64,000 nt of DNA from SB15 sp964639245 (GTDB taxonomy: Bacteria > Chloroflexota > Anaerolineae > Aggregatilineales > J027). Below the pieces are notes generated by a model. It had not been told where the DNA came from. It was given only the letters and a program-made list of their open reading frames with translations, and made no database searches. The stretch spans positions 124,001 to 188,000 of the forward strand of contig CAZXCU010000002.1 in assembly GCA_964639245.1 (NCBI GenBank), in the 5' to 3' direction. Shown here piece by piece: positions 15,387 to 24,306 of the stretch. The first letter of the stretch is position 1. Each line of letters begins with the position of its first letter. The position numbers were made by a program, and so were the translations under genes.

Positions 15387-16958
15387 TTATTGCTGCCACA
15401 CCCGCCAGATTTGCACATCCCATGACTCGGTGCGAATCCGTTCCTGTTTGTAGCGCACGACTTCTTCCCACCCGATGCCCGGCATGGACTGAAAAAAGGG
15501 ACGGTAGCCGCTCAAAATCAGGTAGCCACTTTCGCCTTCGGGCAGTGCTTCGACAAAGTGTCGTAGCTCGTCTCGAATGGTGTCCAACCCCAAACAGGCG
15601 GTTTCCTTTTCCGTATAAAAATATAGATAGTGGCACAGATTCCAGTTGGCGGTGACAGGCGCGAGGTGTTGGTCATTGAGGGTGCGGGCGGCGATACGTT
15701 CGGCTTCGTTGGCAATCAAAAAGCCGCTTTGATATTCCGTGTAATTGGTTTCGTTAAAATCCAGTGCATCGGGGTTGGTCAGGTCGGTTCGGGCGAACGG
15801 AATCGCGTGGATTGCCAGCCAGTACCCCACCACTGCCGCCGCGCTGAGGGATAAAATTCGCTTAATAATTCTCTTCGATCCCCTTGCTTTAGCTGTATCT
15901 TCTCCCCACAGACTCACCACCGCATAGGCCAGCGTGAACATCAACGGCGCAGACATCGGCATAAAATAGCGGGCGGTTGCCAACCTTGCCCCCACCAGCG
16001 ACGGCAGCACAATCACCGCAAACCACAGCGCGATCAATAAAAAGGCACGGATTTGTTTGGGCTGCAAAAAGAAGGCCAGCCCAAACAATGCCCCGATGAA
16101 CAAAATCAGATTTTCTGTGAAGAAATCGTCCATTTCAACGCGGATTTCTTCAAGATATTCAAGGGGAGAGTAACGTTCTTCTTCTTCCTCGGCGTTGCTG
16201 CGAATGTTATAGGCATTGACGAGCTTAAAGGGTTCGTCGGTGCGGCTGGCAATCGCTGCTGGAATCAAAATCGGCAGCCACAGCAGCACGGTGGTCATTG
16301 CGGCGACCAGCAAGGGTGGAAAATACACCTTGAACCAGTGACGAATCAATGCGTTGGCGGGGCGGGTGTTAAAGGTATTTTGGGGAAGGTGAATAAACAA
16401 AATTGTCGCCAGTGTGGGAATTAACGGGGTTAAGCCCATCGTCAGTTTTGCCATTGCGGAAAGGCCAATCAACCCGCCGATGAGCGCTCCTTCGCGCAGG
16501 GTCGGTTTTTGAACCAGTATCAGACTCCGCCACACGACCAGTGTTGCCAGCATCGAAGCGAGAGGGTCTGCCATCGCCATCCGTTCATAAAACAGCGCAA
16601 TCGGACAAAAAATATACAGGGTCAGAGCAAGGAGTCCGGCGCTGTGGCTGTGTAATTTTTTACCGATGGCGTAGAGCGCTGTCCCGGTGACAAGGGAAAC
16701 CAGCGCAATTGCCATGCGCGAAGGCACAAGCACATGCAGGCGGTCTGTTTCAAACAACCCCAGCCAGAAATACACCAGCAGTTTGCCATGCGACACCCGC
16801 GCCGGATGAAATTCAAAATCCCACACAAAACCCGCCCGTCGGATATGAAACCCTTCGTCAATATAGGGGTTTTGAATATCAAGCTGGTGAGTGCGGAGGA
16901 AGGTTTGCAGCAGGAGCAGCAAAACAAAAATAAAATAAAACTTGACTGGTGATTTCAT
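15387..16958 (-). CDS. GT-C family membrane glycosyltransferase (PMT/ArnT-like)
   Basis: A 523-residue polytopic membrane protein of the dolichyl/undecaprenyl-phosphate sugar mannosyltransferase type, which moves sugars from a lipid carrier to an acceptor on the outer face of the membrane. The first periplasmic loop carries YIDEGFHIRRA, with the acidic pair expected for catalysis, and about ten hydrophobic segments follow. The C-terminal 130 residues form a soluble domain that includes Cys residues. Substrate and acceptor are unknown. The gene is alone, with the start at 16958 facing the FHA gene across a 126-base gap. Confidence 0.82.
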   Translation of the reverse strand: MKSPVKFYFIFVLLLLLQTFLRTHQLDIQNPYIDEGFHIRRAGFVWDFEFHPARVSHGKLLVYFWLGLFETDRLHVLVPSRMAIALVSLVTGTALYAIGKKLHSHSAGLLALTLYIFCPIALFYERMAMADPLASMLATLVVWRSLILVQKPTLREGALIGGLIGLSAMAKLTMGLTPLIPTLATILFIHLPQNTFNTRPANALIRHWFKVYFPPLLVAAMTTVLLWLPILIPAAIASRTDEPFKLVNAYNIRSNAEEEEERYSPLEYLEEIRVEMDDFFTENLILFIGALFGLAFFLQPKQIRAFLLIALWFAVIVLPSLVGARLATARYFMPMSAPLMFTLAYAVVSLWGEDTAKARGSKRIIKRILSLSAAAVVGYWLAIHAIPFARTDLTNPDALDFNETNYTEYQSGFLIANEAERIAARTLNDQHLAPVTANWNLCHYLYFYTEKETACLGLDTIRDELRHFVEALPEGESGYLILSGYRPFFQSMPGIGWEEVVRYKQERIRTESWDVQIWRVWQQ

Positions 16959-17084
16959 AACCTTCCTTTGAACGGGGCTTAATTGTATTCGGCTACGATG
17001 AATCTACCAGTCTGATGTTTTTGGCAGACTGTCAGCCAACGGTCAGATGATGGTCTGTTGTGCAATCAACGTAATGGGCAGATA

Positions 17085-17876
17085 ATGACAGGCATGAGAC
17101 TTTTTCAGTTTGCGCGGCTTGAATCGCGGTTAGAAAATTTTGTCGAAGGGCTGTTCGCCGGACGGGTGAAAATCGAGTCCCTGTTGCCAGTGGTGGCGCG
17201 GGTGTTTGATGAACATGTCCGATTTGACACCGCCGGGAATCGCTTGATTCCGGCGCGCTTCATGGTGCGGCTGCATCCTGAGGATTATCTGCTGCTCATG
17301 CAAGATACCCCCAACGCTGCAACGTTGATTCAGCACTATATCGGGTCGCTGGCGGGGCAGGTCAATCAGGCTGTCAACGTGATTTTTCAGCCGGACGAAC
17401 AGCAATCACGCGGCAGTATACAGGTCGAAATTGCCTGGCCTACCGAAAAAAATAGCCAGACCGTGCCACTCCATGCTGTTTCAGTGACCGAATCGGATGC
17501 CCCATTCGGCGCGCAACTGCTGCGCGAAGGCAAAAAAGTCATGGCGTTAGATCGCCCGGTTATCAATATCGGACGGCGCTTGGACAATCATCTGGTGCTG
17601 GAGGATGGGCGGGTGAGCCGTTTACACTGCCAGATTCGGCTGCGGCATGGGCAATATGTGGTGTATGACCTCAATAGTTCTTATGGAACTTCTGTGAATG
17701 ATGTCCCGGTGGTGGAGCATGTTTTAAAAACGGGCGATGTTCTCTCGATTGGCGGTGTATGTCTCATTTACGTGGATGACACCCCTACTGATGCCCTTGA
17801 CTCCACGCGGCAAGATACCGCGATTCATCCCCCTGTTGGGATGTTTTCGCCGGATGAGGATGCTTTAGAAGGCTAA
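17085..17876 (+). CDS. FhaA-like protein with C-terminal FHA domain
   Basis: A protein of about 263 residues. The N-terminal half matches the FhaA N-terminal domain (DUF3662; ESRLENFVEGLFAGRVKIESLLPVVARVF), known in Actinobacteria and Chloroflexota next to cell-envelope kinases. The C-terminal 95 residues are a forkhead-associated domain, which binds phosphothreonine: GRRLDNHLVLEDGRVSRLHC, then DLNSSYGTSVN, supply the Arg, Ser, His and Asn contacts. No Ser/Thr kinase gene is adjacent. Start choice is uncertain: the ATG at 17085 or 17094 is more likely than the in-frame TTG at 17058, none having a strong ribosome binding site. Confidence 0.82.
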   Translation: MTGMRLFQFARLESRLENFVEGLFAGRVKIESLLPVVARVFDEHVRFDTAGNRLIPARFMVRLHPEDYLLLMQDTPNAATLIQHYIGSLAGQVNQAVNVIFQPDEQQSRGSIQVEIAWPTEKNSQTVPLHAVSVTESDAPFGAQLLREGKKVMALDRPVINIGRRLDNHLVLEDGRVSRLHCQIRLRHGQYVVYDLNSSYGTSVNDVPVVEHVLKTGDVLSIGGVCLIYVDDTPTDALDSTRQDTAIHPPVGMFSPDEDALEG

Positions 17877-17935
17877 GTTTCGATTCCATCCCCTGTTCCA
17901 ATGTACAGCGGCTACCCAATGGAGGTTGATTTATC

Positions 17936-18739
17936 ATGATTGGCAATCTCATCATGAATATTACAGTCATGGAACAACTCATGGATTTAGAGGCCTATTT
18001 TCGGCGAATTGGATATGAGGGAACGCACATCCCCACCTTAGAAACTCTGCGCGGGTTGCACAGGGCGCATCTGCGGGCGGTTCCCTTTGAAAATCTGGAT
18101 ATATCACTGGGGCGGCGTATCCGTCTCGATAAAGAAAGTCTGTTTCACAAACTCGTGCATCAACGGCGCGGTGGTTTTTGTTACGAACAAAATGGCTTAT
18201 TTGCGATGGTGCTGCGTGAACTGGGTTTTGACGTGACCTTGCTTGAAGCACGGGTGGTCACCGGAACAGGCGGATTTGGCATCCCCTTTGACCATCTCGC
18301 TTTGATGGTGCAGTTAGACGAACGCTGGTTGGTGGACGTGGGCTTTGGTGATTCCTTCCTTGAACCCCTGCGGTTGGACTCAACCCGCGAACAGGTGCAG
18401 GATGGCAAAACGTACCGTGTGCTACATGACGGCGTGCAGGGTATTTTTTCTAGTCTGGCGAGTGGCGCAGAGGGCGACTTCCAACCGGAATATCAATTTT
18501 TCTTGCAGCCCCGCCAACTGAGCGATTTTGCCGTCGGGTGTGACTATCATCAAACGGCACCGGAATCGCCCTTTACGCAGAAGCGGGTTTGCACGCTGGC
18601 AACCCCCAACGGACGCATTACCCTGAGCAACACCCGCTTGATTTTCACGGAAAATGGCTCACGCCGCGAACGTTTTTTAAAAGATGAGGATGAAGTGCAT
18701 GACGCGCTGGCAACCTATTTTGGTGTGTCGCTTGCGTAA
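17936..18739 (+). CDS. nat: Arylamine N-acetyltransferase
   Basis: A 267-residue enzyme that transfers the acetyl group of acetyl-CoA to arylamines and hydrazines. The Cys-His-Asp triad is present: C82 in RGGFCYEQN, H120 in PFDHLAL (38 residues later, as in the family) and D134 in LVDVGFGD. Length is normal. GGAGG lies 10 bases before the ATG at 17936; internal ATGs at 17969 and 17981 would also give a family-length protein, so the first 11-15 residues are doubtful. A hairpin follows the stop. Confidence 0.9.
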   Translation: MIGNLIMNITVMEQLMDLEAYFRRIGYEGTHIPTLETLRGLHRAHLRAVPFENLDISLGRRIRLDKESLFHKLVHQRRGGFCYEQNGLFAMVLRELGFDVTLLEARVVTGTGGFGIPFDHLALMVQLDERWLVDVGFGDSFLEPLRLDSTREQVQDGKTYRVLHDGVQGIFSSLASGAEGDFQPEYQFFLQPRQLSDFAVGCDYHQTAPESPFTQKRVCTLATPNGRITLSNTRLIFTENGSRRERFLKDEDEVHDALATYFGVSLA

Positions 18740-18745
18740 ATCAAA

Positions 18746-18780
18746 TACAAGGCGGAAGAAAAATCAACTTCCGCCCTGTA
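18746..18780. terminator. Hairpin after the N-acetyltransferase gene
   Basis: GGCGGAAG (18751-18758) pairs with CTTCCGCC (18768-18775), and TACA/TGTA extends the stem across one mismatch. There is no T run after it, so its efficiency as a terminator is uncertain. Confidence 0.5.
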
Positions 18781-18887
18781 CCACTATGCTCAACTCTATA
18801 GACAACTTTGCCAAAACACGGCTTGAATGACGACTCCATTTTTCGGAATTTTTTGGCGTGTCCATTTAAGCCCTGTTTTTGGATACT

Positions 18888-18918
18888 CCCGCAGCCTGAA
18901 TCCGTGTTATACTGCGGG
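18888..18918 (+). promoter_or_regulatory. Inverted repeat over a -10 box upstream of the HTH gene
   Basis: CCCGCAG (18888-18894) and CTGCGGG (18912-18918) are perfect inverted repeats; the right arm overlaps TATACT at 18908-18913. Located about 120 bases ahead of the HTH gene at 19035, this could be an autoregulatory operator. No -35 box fits at normal spacing. Confidence 0.4.
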
Positions 18919-19034
18919 TATTCGCAATTTAAGGGAAGTGACTCATGCCCCGATACTGACAGCGCCTCAGATTGAATCTTAGCCAAGGGTATTCACTAAA
19001 ACTGTGTTGGCTTTGGATTCACAGGAGCATACAA

Positions 19035-19343
19035 ATGTCAGGTCAAGAACTTCTCAAAATCTTTTTTCAGATCTATCACACCCAGTTTTCCGAAATTTTA
19101 ACTTCCTTACTCACCGAATCGGGGTATAGCAAATCCGACTTGTATCTTTATTTGATACAACAGGGCTTTGCTATCGAAAAGACTTCGATGTACCGCTATT
19201 TTAATACGGCGCAGGGGACAGGGCGCATTCCCGATAAATTATTCTTGCGCCATTTCGCTGCTTTTGTCGGACTTTCAACACGGGATGAAATGGCGCTGTT
19301 AAATTTGTGGCAGATTAAACGGCAACGACGGGCAAAGCGTTAG
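19035..19343 (+). CDS. Small helix-turn-helix protein
   Basis: A 102-residue, helix-rich protein. Residues 25-55 (YSKSDLYLYLIQQGFAIEKT...MYRYF) look like a helix-turn-helix of the Xre type, and a second helical segment (LFLRHFAAFVGLSTRDEMALLNLW) resembles the tail of such domains. The basic C-terminus (KRQRRAKR) fits nucleic-acid binding. I infer a small transcription regulator; no target is known. The ATG at 19035 is chosen because AGGAG precedes it; an upstream in-frame start at 18972 lacks a site. Its stop TAG overlaps the convergent stop of recJ in the four bases TTAG. Confidence 0.6.
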   Translation: MSGQELLKIFFQIYHTQFSEILTSLLTESGYSKSDLYLYLIQQGFAIEKTSMYRYFNTAQGTGRIPDKLFLRHFAAFVGLSTRDEMALLNLWQIKRQRRAKR

Positions 19344-21037
19344 CTGCCTGCTGGTTTTAAATCTTGAACATTCAGTTGGGCTGTTACCCGCCCATTCCAC
19401 TCATTGACCTGTAGATAATAAATCAGATCAACGTAAGTGGGCATGGTGCGCGTCCAATGGCCTAACCCGAAGCCAATCGCGTCCGCGCTGACCGGGCCAT
19501 CAGACACACGCAATTTGAGGTGTTTGTTTTCCTTGCCTACGCCGCGATAATCTACCACACGCAGCCGTTCACTCATGAACAAGGGGGCGGGGTTGGCAAA
19601 ACCGGTGGGTTCTAATTTTTGGAGGGCTTGCGCCAGTTCCAGCGTGGCATACGACAATTGAACGCGGCTGTCGGCGGTGATGGTCGGTTCAACCAGTTGT
19701 TTTTGCAGCCGTTTTTGCACCAATTCCATCAGTTTTTCTTTAAACGCTGGAATATTAGCGGTTTTGATCGTAAACCCGGCGGCTTGGGCATGTCCACCAT
19801 GCCGCACCAACAAATCGGCACATTCGTCCAGCACTTCGGTAATATTCACTTCGGGGATGCTGCGGCACGACCCGCGTGATTCTTCTTCCCCCTGCTCAAT
19901 CACAATGGATGGGCGGTAAAATTCTTCGGTGAGCCGTCCTGCGACCAAGCCCACAATGCCCGGTTTAAAATCCGGGGCTGCCGCAAAAATCAAGGGCAAC
20001 TCGGCATCCGCCGCCGCCAAAATGCGCGCTTCGTCTTGGGCAATCTGGGTCATTTCTTGGCGCTGGGTGTTCAATTCTTGGAGTGCTTCGGCAAGTTGAT
20101 GGGCTTCCTCAATATCATGAGTGGAAAGCAATTTGTAGGCGGTCATGGCACTTTCTAAGCGTCCGGCAGCGTTGATGCGTGGCCCTAAACTGTAGCCAAT
20201 GGCGGTGGCATCGACCTCGCCCGGTTCCACCCCCGAAACGCGGAGGAGTTCATACACGCCGGGACGCTGCGCCCGATTCAGCACTTCCAAGCCTTGCAGC
20301 ACCAGTGACCGATTTTCAACTTTATCCAAGGGTGCAAGGTCAGCCACGGTGCCAATCGCCACCAGATCTAACAAATCCTCGCGGGTAATCGTTGGCGCGT
20401 TACGGCTGTTGGCGGTTTCCACTTTGATGAGCGCTTCTGCCAACCGGAAGGCAATACCCACCCCTGCCAGCATTTTTTCGGGGTAACGACAGTCCTCCTG
20501 TTTGGGGTTAATCACCGCGAGTGCTGGTGGAATCGCATCTCCGATGGAGTGATGGTCGGTCACAATAATATCGAGTCCGGCATCCATCGCAATTTTAACT
20601 TCATCCACCGAACGCACGCCACAGTCGACAGTGATGACCAAATCGGTGCCGGTTTCTTTGAGGTGCAGCAGGGCGGGGGTATTTAAACCATACCCTTCGT
20701 CCACGCGGTGCGGAATATATGGCGTGACATTCGCGCCTAAGGCTTGGAGTGTCTGGACAAGTAAGGCTGTCGAAGTGACTCCATCGGCATCAAAATCGCC
20801 ATACACGACAATATTTTCTTTATTTTTAATCGCATGGCGGATGCGGGCGAGTGCTTTTTGCATCCCCTTCATTTGCATTGCGTTATACTGGGGGTCTTTG
20901 CCTTCCAAAAAATCAATCGCGGTTTCATAGTCTTTAATCCCACGATTGTAGAGAACTTGGGCGAGTACGGGGTGGAGATCCCCGTAACGGTGACGATATT
21001 CAACGGGGAGGGGGGGGTGAACAGCCCAACGCTTCAT
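19340..21037 (-). CDS. recJ: Single-stranded-DNA exonuclease RecJ
   Basis: A 565-residue 5'-to-3' exonuclease of the DHH phosphoesterase family, used in recombination and mismatch repair. The metal-binding motifs are all present: D81 and D83 in YGDFDADGVTST, D138 in VDCG, and DHH at 161-163. The DHHA1 domain is marked by GGHAQAAGFTI, and an OB-fold-like C-terminal part follows. Length is normal for RecJ. The gene is divergent from nothing: a PD40 gene lies upstream on the same strand after a 66-base gap. Its stop overlaps the stop of the HTH gene on the opposite strand. Confidence 0.95.
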   Translation of the reverse strand: MKRWAVHPPLPVEYRHRYGDLHPVLAQVLYNRGIKDYETAIDFLEGKDPQYNAMQMKGMQKALARIRHAIKNKENIVVYGDFDADGVTSTALLVQTLQALGANVTPYIPHRVDEGYGLNTPALLHLKETGTDLVITVDCGVRSVDEVKIAMDAGLDIIVTDHHSIGDAIPPALAVINPKQEDCRYPEKMLAGVGIAFRLAEALIKVETANSRNAPTITREDLLDLVAIGTVADLAPLDKVENRSLVLQGLEVLNRAQRPGVYELLRVSGVEPGEVDATAIGYSLGPRINAAGRLESAMTAYKLLSTHDIEEAHQLAEALQELNTQRQEMTQIAQDEARILAAADAELPLIFAAAPDFKPGIVGLVAGRLTEEFYRPSIVIEQGEEESRGSCRSIPEVNITEVLDECADLLVRHGGHAQAAGFTIKTANIPAFKEKLMELVQKRLQKQLVEPTITADSRVQLSYATLELAQALQKLEPTGFANPAPLFMSERLRVVDYRGVGKENKHLKLRVSDGPVSADAIGFGLGHWTRTMPTYVDLIYYLQVNEWNGRVTAQLNVQDLKPAGS

Positions 21038-21103
21038 AAGGTTTTATTAATTACCTTTCATACACTACCTTTTGGGAACTACGTTACCTGCAACTATAAC
21101 ACC

Positions 21104-22192
21104 CTATAGCGTTTTGGCAAACTTCAAACCGCCTAAAATGGTTACGAGGCTGACGATGAGCAAAAAGCGGGGCTGCCATGCAAAGGCGGTGCGCGGCGAC
21201 CAGACCGGATATTTCGCGGAAAGTGAATCGGGGGTTAAACGCTGTAAATGGCTGCCGTCGGCCTTCATGCGATAAATCATGGAACTGCCATGCTGCTGGC
21301 TTTGAAACGCGATAAAGCGACCATCGGCTGACCAAGCGGGATTGCGGGCAGGGTAACGCGAGTCGGTGAGTGGTTCTTGGAGGCTGCCATCGCTGCGAAC
21401 ACGGTAAATATTCCAGTCCATCGAACCGCGCTGCCCCGCAAAAGCCAACCATGCCCCGTCCGGCGACCACGCGGGCGGGCTAAAATGTGCCACGCTTATC
21501 GCATCGGTCATTTGCTGGCGATTAGTGCCATCGGGACGTATTTTGTGAATCTGAAAGCCAAAGGTGCTGTTGTTGGAAACAAACGCAATCCATTTAGAAT
21601 CCGGCGACCAGAGGGGATAAATATTCTGGCGGGCATCATCCGTTAAGGGGGTGAGGTTCGTCCCATCGGGACGGATGAGATAAATATTGTATCCGGTGGG
21701 GCGGTCTAACACGACAAAAGCCAACCATGCTCCGTCCGGCGACCATGCCAGATGCGATTTTTGTCCCTGTGGGGCGGGGAGTTCTTTAACCCGGTTTCCA
21801 TCATCCAGATACAGACGAAAACCGTTATGAAATGCGACTCCGCGTTCATGCCATGCCATCGCGCCATACAGCCGAATCGGGGTGGTTAAAGGGGCTTGCA
21901 TCCGCCCACGCAGGGTAATTTGCTGCCCGCGTACCTCACGCTGATTCTGGATATACCCGACCCACTTGCCATCCTGTGACCATGTAGGCGCGAAACTGGC
22001 GTATCCGGTGGCAGCAAGCTGTTGCAGATTCTCCCCATCGGCGTTCATCCGATACAAAAAACCGTCCTCACTGATGAAGGCCAGATGAGGCAGACTGTCG
22101 GAGGGGTGCTGGCGCACAAGCGAATAAACCCCTGTCACGGCAAGCAGGGTAAATCCAAAAAACGCCGAAGTAAGTACAGCCAAGAAACGCAT
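21104..22192 (-). CDS. TolB-like PD40 beta-propeller protein, membrane anchored
   Basis: A 362-residue protein made of PD40/WD40-like repeats of the TolB type: at least six copies of the pattern 'PxWSPDGxWLAFxS...IYxxxxDGSxLxxLT'. One hydrophobic helix lies at the N-terminus (about 5-25) and another at the extreme C-terminus (about 337-357), so both ends may be membrane bound with the propeller outside. No peptidase domain follows the propeller, unlike DPP-type enzymes. Function is unknown; it could bind protein or a ligand. A paralogue with the same plan is encoded at 51484-52569. Confidence 0.8.
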   Translation of the reverse strand: MRFLAVLTSAFFGFTLLAVTGVYSLVRQHPSDSLPHLAFISEDGFLYRMNADGENLQQLAATGYASFAPTWSQDGKWVGYIQNQREVRGQQITLRGRMQAPLTTPIRLYGAMAWHERGVAFHNGFRLYLDDGNRVKELPAPQGQKSHLAWSPDGAWLAFVVLDRPTGYNIYLIRPDGTNLTPLTDDARQNIYPLWSPDSKWIAFVSNNSTFGFQIHKIRPDGTNRQQMTDAISVAHFSPPAWSPDGAWLAFAGQRGSMDWNIYRVRSDGSLQEPLTDSRYPARNPAWSADGRFIAFQSQQHGSSMIYRMKADGSHLQRLTPDSLSAKYPVWSPRTAFAWQPRFLLIVSLVTILGGLKFAKTL

Positions 22193-22231
22193 AAGTTCAA
22201 TGAAATTGTAACGAAAATTATGAAGTTTAGG

Positions 22232-23254
22232 TTAAGGGCGGAGCAGCACTTTGCCCACATTTTGCCGATTTTGCAAGCGTTCATGGGCGGCGGCGGCCTG
22301 CTCAAAGGGGTAGACCGCATCAATGGCGATTTCGAGTTTACCTGCGCTGTACCAGTGGATAATCTCGTCAAACCATGGGCGCATCCGATCAACTTCGTGC
22401 CACATCCGCCCCAGATTCACCCCCATCACCCCTTTGTTGTCGTTGATGAGGCGCACAAAATGGAATGCCAGCCACGGCGCGGTCACAGCCCATTTTGCGA
22501 CAGTGAACACATTCCGTTTTTCGCCGGAAACCATACCCGCTTGCCCGAACATGAGCAACCGTCCGGTAGGGGCAAGCGCGTTGTAACTGCGTCGCCAATG
22601 TCCGCCGCCGATGGGGTCAAGCACAACTTCAACCCCTTTGCCATGTGTGTGCTGGCGAATGACTTTGACAAAATCTTCCTGCGTGTAGTCAATGCAAACA
22701 TCCACGCCCAGTTGAGAGAGGCGGGCATGTTTTGACTTTGAAGCCGTGCCATAGACGGTAGCACCCAAATTTTTAGCGATTTGCACCGCCAACCAGCCCA
22801 CCCCGCCCGCCGCACCGTGAATCAATACCTTGTCTCCGGCGCGAACGCTGCCCATCACCACCAGCATTTGATAGGCGGTTATGGCATTCACGGGCAGGGC
22901 TGCCGCATCATTGGCGCTCAACATGTCAGGGCGGCGGAAAACCTGACGGGCGGGGACACAAATTGCACTGCTGTACCCGCCAAATTGGGTCATGGCGACC
23001 ACCGGGGCATGGAGCCACGCGGTTTCCACCCCTTCGCCGACGGCATCCACGGTTCCCGCCACTTCGTAACCCACGACCATCGGCGGTTTGGGGGCATCCG
23101 CATACAAGCCAATCCGTGCCACCACATCGGCAAAATTGACTCCGCACGCCTCCACACGAATCCGAATTTCGCCAGCTTGCGGGGTGGGGTCGGGCGCTTC
23201 ACGAACTTCTAAAACGGAAGCCGTGCCATATTTGGGAATCCAGACTTGCTTCAT
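22232..23254 (-). CDS. Zinc-less medium-chain dehydrogenase/reductase (quinone-oxidoreductase type)
   Basis: A 340-residue MDR-family oxidoreductase, NAD(P)H dependent, closest in pattern to the VAT1-like and quinone reductase branch. The GroES-like half carries GVNFADVVARIGLY and the coenzyme site reads HGAAGGVGWLAVQIAKNLG, with DPIGGGHW in the typical place. The structural and catalytic zinc ligands of alcohol dehydrogenases are absent. Substrate is unknown, likely an activated alkene or quinone. The start overlaps the stop of the DJ-1 gene by 4 bases (ATGA), so the two are one operon. Confidence 0.88.
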   Translation of the reverse strand: MKQVWIPKYGTASVLEVREAPDPTPQAGEIRIRVEACGVNFADVVARIGLYADAPKPPMVVGYEVAGTVDAVGEGVETAWLHAPVVAMTQFGGYSSAICVPARQVFRRPDMLSANDAAALPVNAITAYQMLVVMGSVRAGDKVLIHGAAGGVGWLAVQIAKNLGATVYGTASKSKHARLSQLGVDVCIDYTQEDFVKVIRQHTHGKGVEVVLDPIGGGHWRRSYNALAPTGRLLMFGQAGMVSGEKRNVFTVAKWAVTAPWLAFHFVRLINDNKGVMGVNLGRMWHEVDRMRPWFDEIIHWYSAGKLEIAIDAVYPFEQAAAAHERLQNRQNVGKVLLRP

Positions 23255-23874
23255 ACAGGTAATTGTATCGGCTTGGTGTGTACTTCGTCCAATGGAGTCC
23301 AGTACAAATATTCCATTTCCTTGACGGTTTTTTCGACGGCTTCCCGTCCGAGCAATTTTTCGACCATATACAGCGACATATCAATCCCTGCTGAAATCCC
23401 GCCTGCCGTGACGATTTTGCCGTTGTCCACAAAACGTTTGTCGGTGATGATCGTTGTCTTGGGGGCAATCGCTTGAAATTCAGCAAAGGTGGTGTGGTGT
23501 GTGGTGGAGGGCAAACCATCCAACAAGCCGAGTTTGCCGAGCAGCATTGCCCCTGTGCAAACCGAGAGCAAAAATTCTGCTTTGGCTTGGGTGGTGTTTA
23601 TCCAATTTAAAACGGTGTCATTTTTCAAAAGGGGGCGCGTGCCAACCCCACCCGGCACAATCAAAATATCCGGCGGTGGACAGGTTTCGAGCGTGTATGT
23701 AGCATTGATACTCAATCCACCGCGTGCGGAAACGGTGGGTTTTTCGGCAACCGTGAAAACTTCAAACACATTTTGTTTGAGTTCTTGGCTGGTGACGCTG
23801 AACACCTCAAACGGCCCGGCGAAGTCCAGCACTTCGACATCATCAAAAATTAAAATGGCTACTTTGCGTGTCAT
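23251..23874 (-). CDS. DJ-1/PfpI family protein (isonitrile hydratase-like)
   Basis: A 207-residue protein of the DJ-1/PfpI superfamily. The nucleophile elbow SVCTGAMLLGKLGLLDG contains the reactive Cys, and PSTTHHTT and SAGIDMSLYMVEKLLG follow, as in isonitrile hydratases and the sensor part of AraC-type GATase regulators. The acidic residue expected ahead of the elbow is in IFDDVEVLDFAGPFEVF. No DNA-binding domain is attached, so it is a stand-alone enzyme or chaperone-like protein. It is first in a two-gene operon with the MDR reductase. Confidence 0.88.
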   Translation of the reverse strand: MTRKVAILIFDDVEVLDFAGPFEVFSVTSQELKQNVFEVFTVAEKPTVSARGGLSINATYTLETCPPPDILIVPGGVGTRPLLKNDTVLNWINTTQAKAEFLLSVCTGAMLLGKLGLLDGLPSTTHHTTFAEFQAIAPKTTIITDKRFVDNGKIVTAGGISAGIDMSLYMVEKLLGREAVEKTVKEMEYLYWTPLDEVHTKPIQLPV

Positions 23875-23945
23875 TGCTTTTTTCCTTGTTTATAACATTT
23901 CGTGCAGTATCTGTAGGAGCGCGATAATGCCCTTTAACTTTAGTG

Positions 23946-23968
23946 TATGGGTGGGTCACAGACCTACC
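23946..23968. repeat. GTCACAGAC hairpin repeat, copy 1
   Basis: GGGTGGGTC, ACA, GACCTACCC forms a hairpin. A second copy with the same core, GGGCGGGTCACAGACC, lies near 46371. The shared core and different arms suggest a dispersed mobile or regulatory hairpin. Confidence 0.5.
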
Positions 23969-24012
23969 CCCCTGCAAGGGAATGAGGGCGGGTACATTTG
24001 CCCTATTTTATC

Positions 24013-24137
24013 AACTCACCTTACGCAATGCGGAAAATCCCCACCCTCAATCCCTCCCCAATGCTTTGGGGAGGGAAACCGAAGGTGGGGTGGGGTCAAA
24101 AAATATCCTCAAAACGCTATTTTGCGTAAGGTGAGTT
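24013..24137. mobile_element. 125-bp MITE-like element with 16-bp terminal inverted repeats
   Basis: AACTCACCTTACGCAA at 24013-24028 is repeated perfectly in inverse orientation at 24122-24137. The interior carries CCCTCCCCA (24052-24060) and TGGGGAGGG (24067-24075) and has no coding capacity. The size and symmetry resemble a miniature inverted-repeat element. A target duplication is not clear; TTA lies on both sides (24008-24010 and 24139-24141) but not exactly at the ends. Confidence 0.55.
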
Positions 24138-24150
24138 ATTAAACTGCTTT

Positions 24151-24194
24151 AGCCCAGCGTGACCCGGTATCCGTCTTATTTTGTTAATCGGCAT
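24151..24194 (-). repeat. 44-bp dispersed repeat, copy 1 (truncated)
   Basis: This segment matches the inverse of 32543-32586 at 41 of 44 positions, including the core GGTATCCGTCTTATTTTGTT. Copy 2 continues into an 85-base foldback; this copy lacks the second arm and directly abuts the MITE-like element. Confidence 0.75.
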
Positions 24195-24306
24195 CTATCG
24201 CGTCCGCCAAAATGCCAGCGTTTATATCGTATCAAAAACGTGAGCATCTCCCTTAGAACCATTTTTGAACCATTCCCCTGATTTTTGCGTTGACACAGGA
24301 GCGGAG

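Noticed and set aside
18741..18986. 81-codon minus-strand frame between the nat and HTH genes
   Set aside because: Its coding region covers a hairpin and a palindrome, composition is not protein-like and there is no ribosome binding site.
22022..22735. 237-codon plus-strand frame across the PD40 and MDR genes
   Set aside because: It overlaps two well supported genes on the other strand and has no recognisable motif or ribosome binding site.
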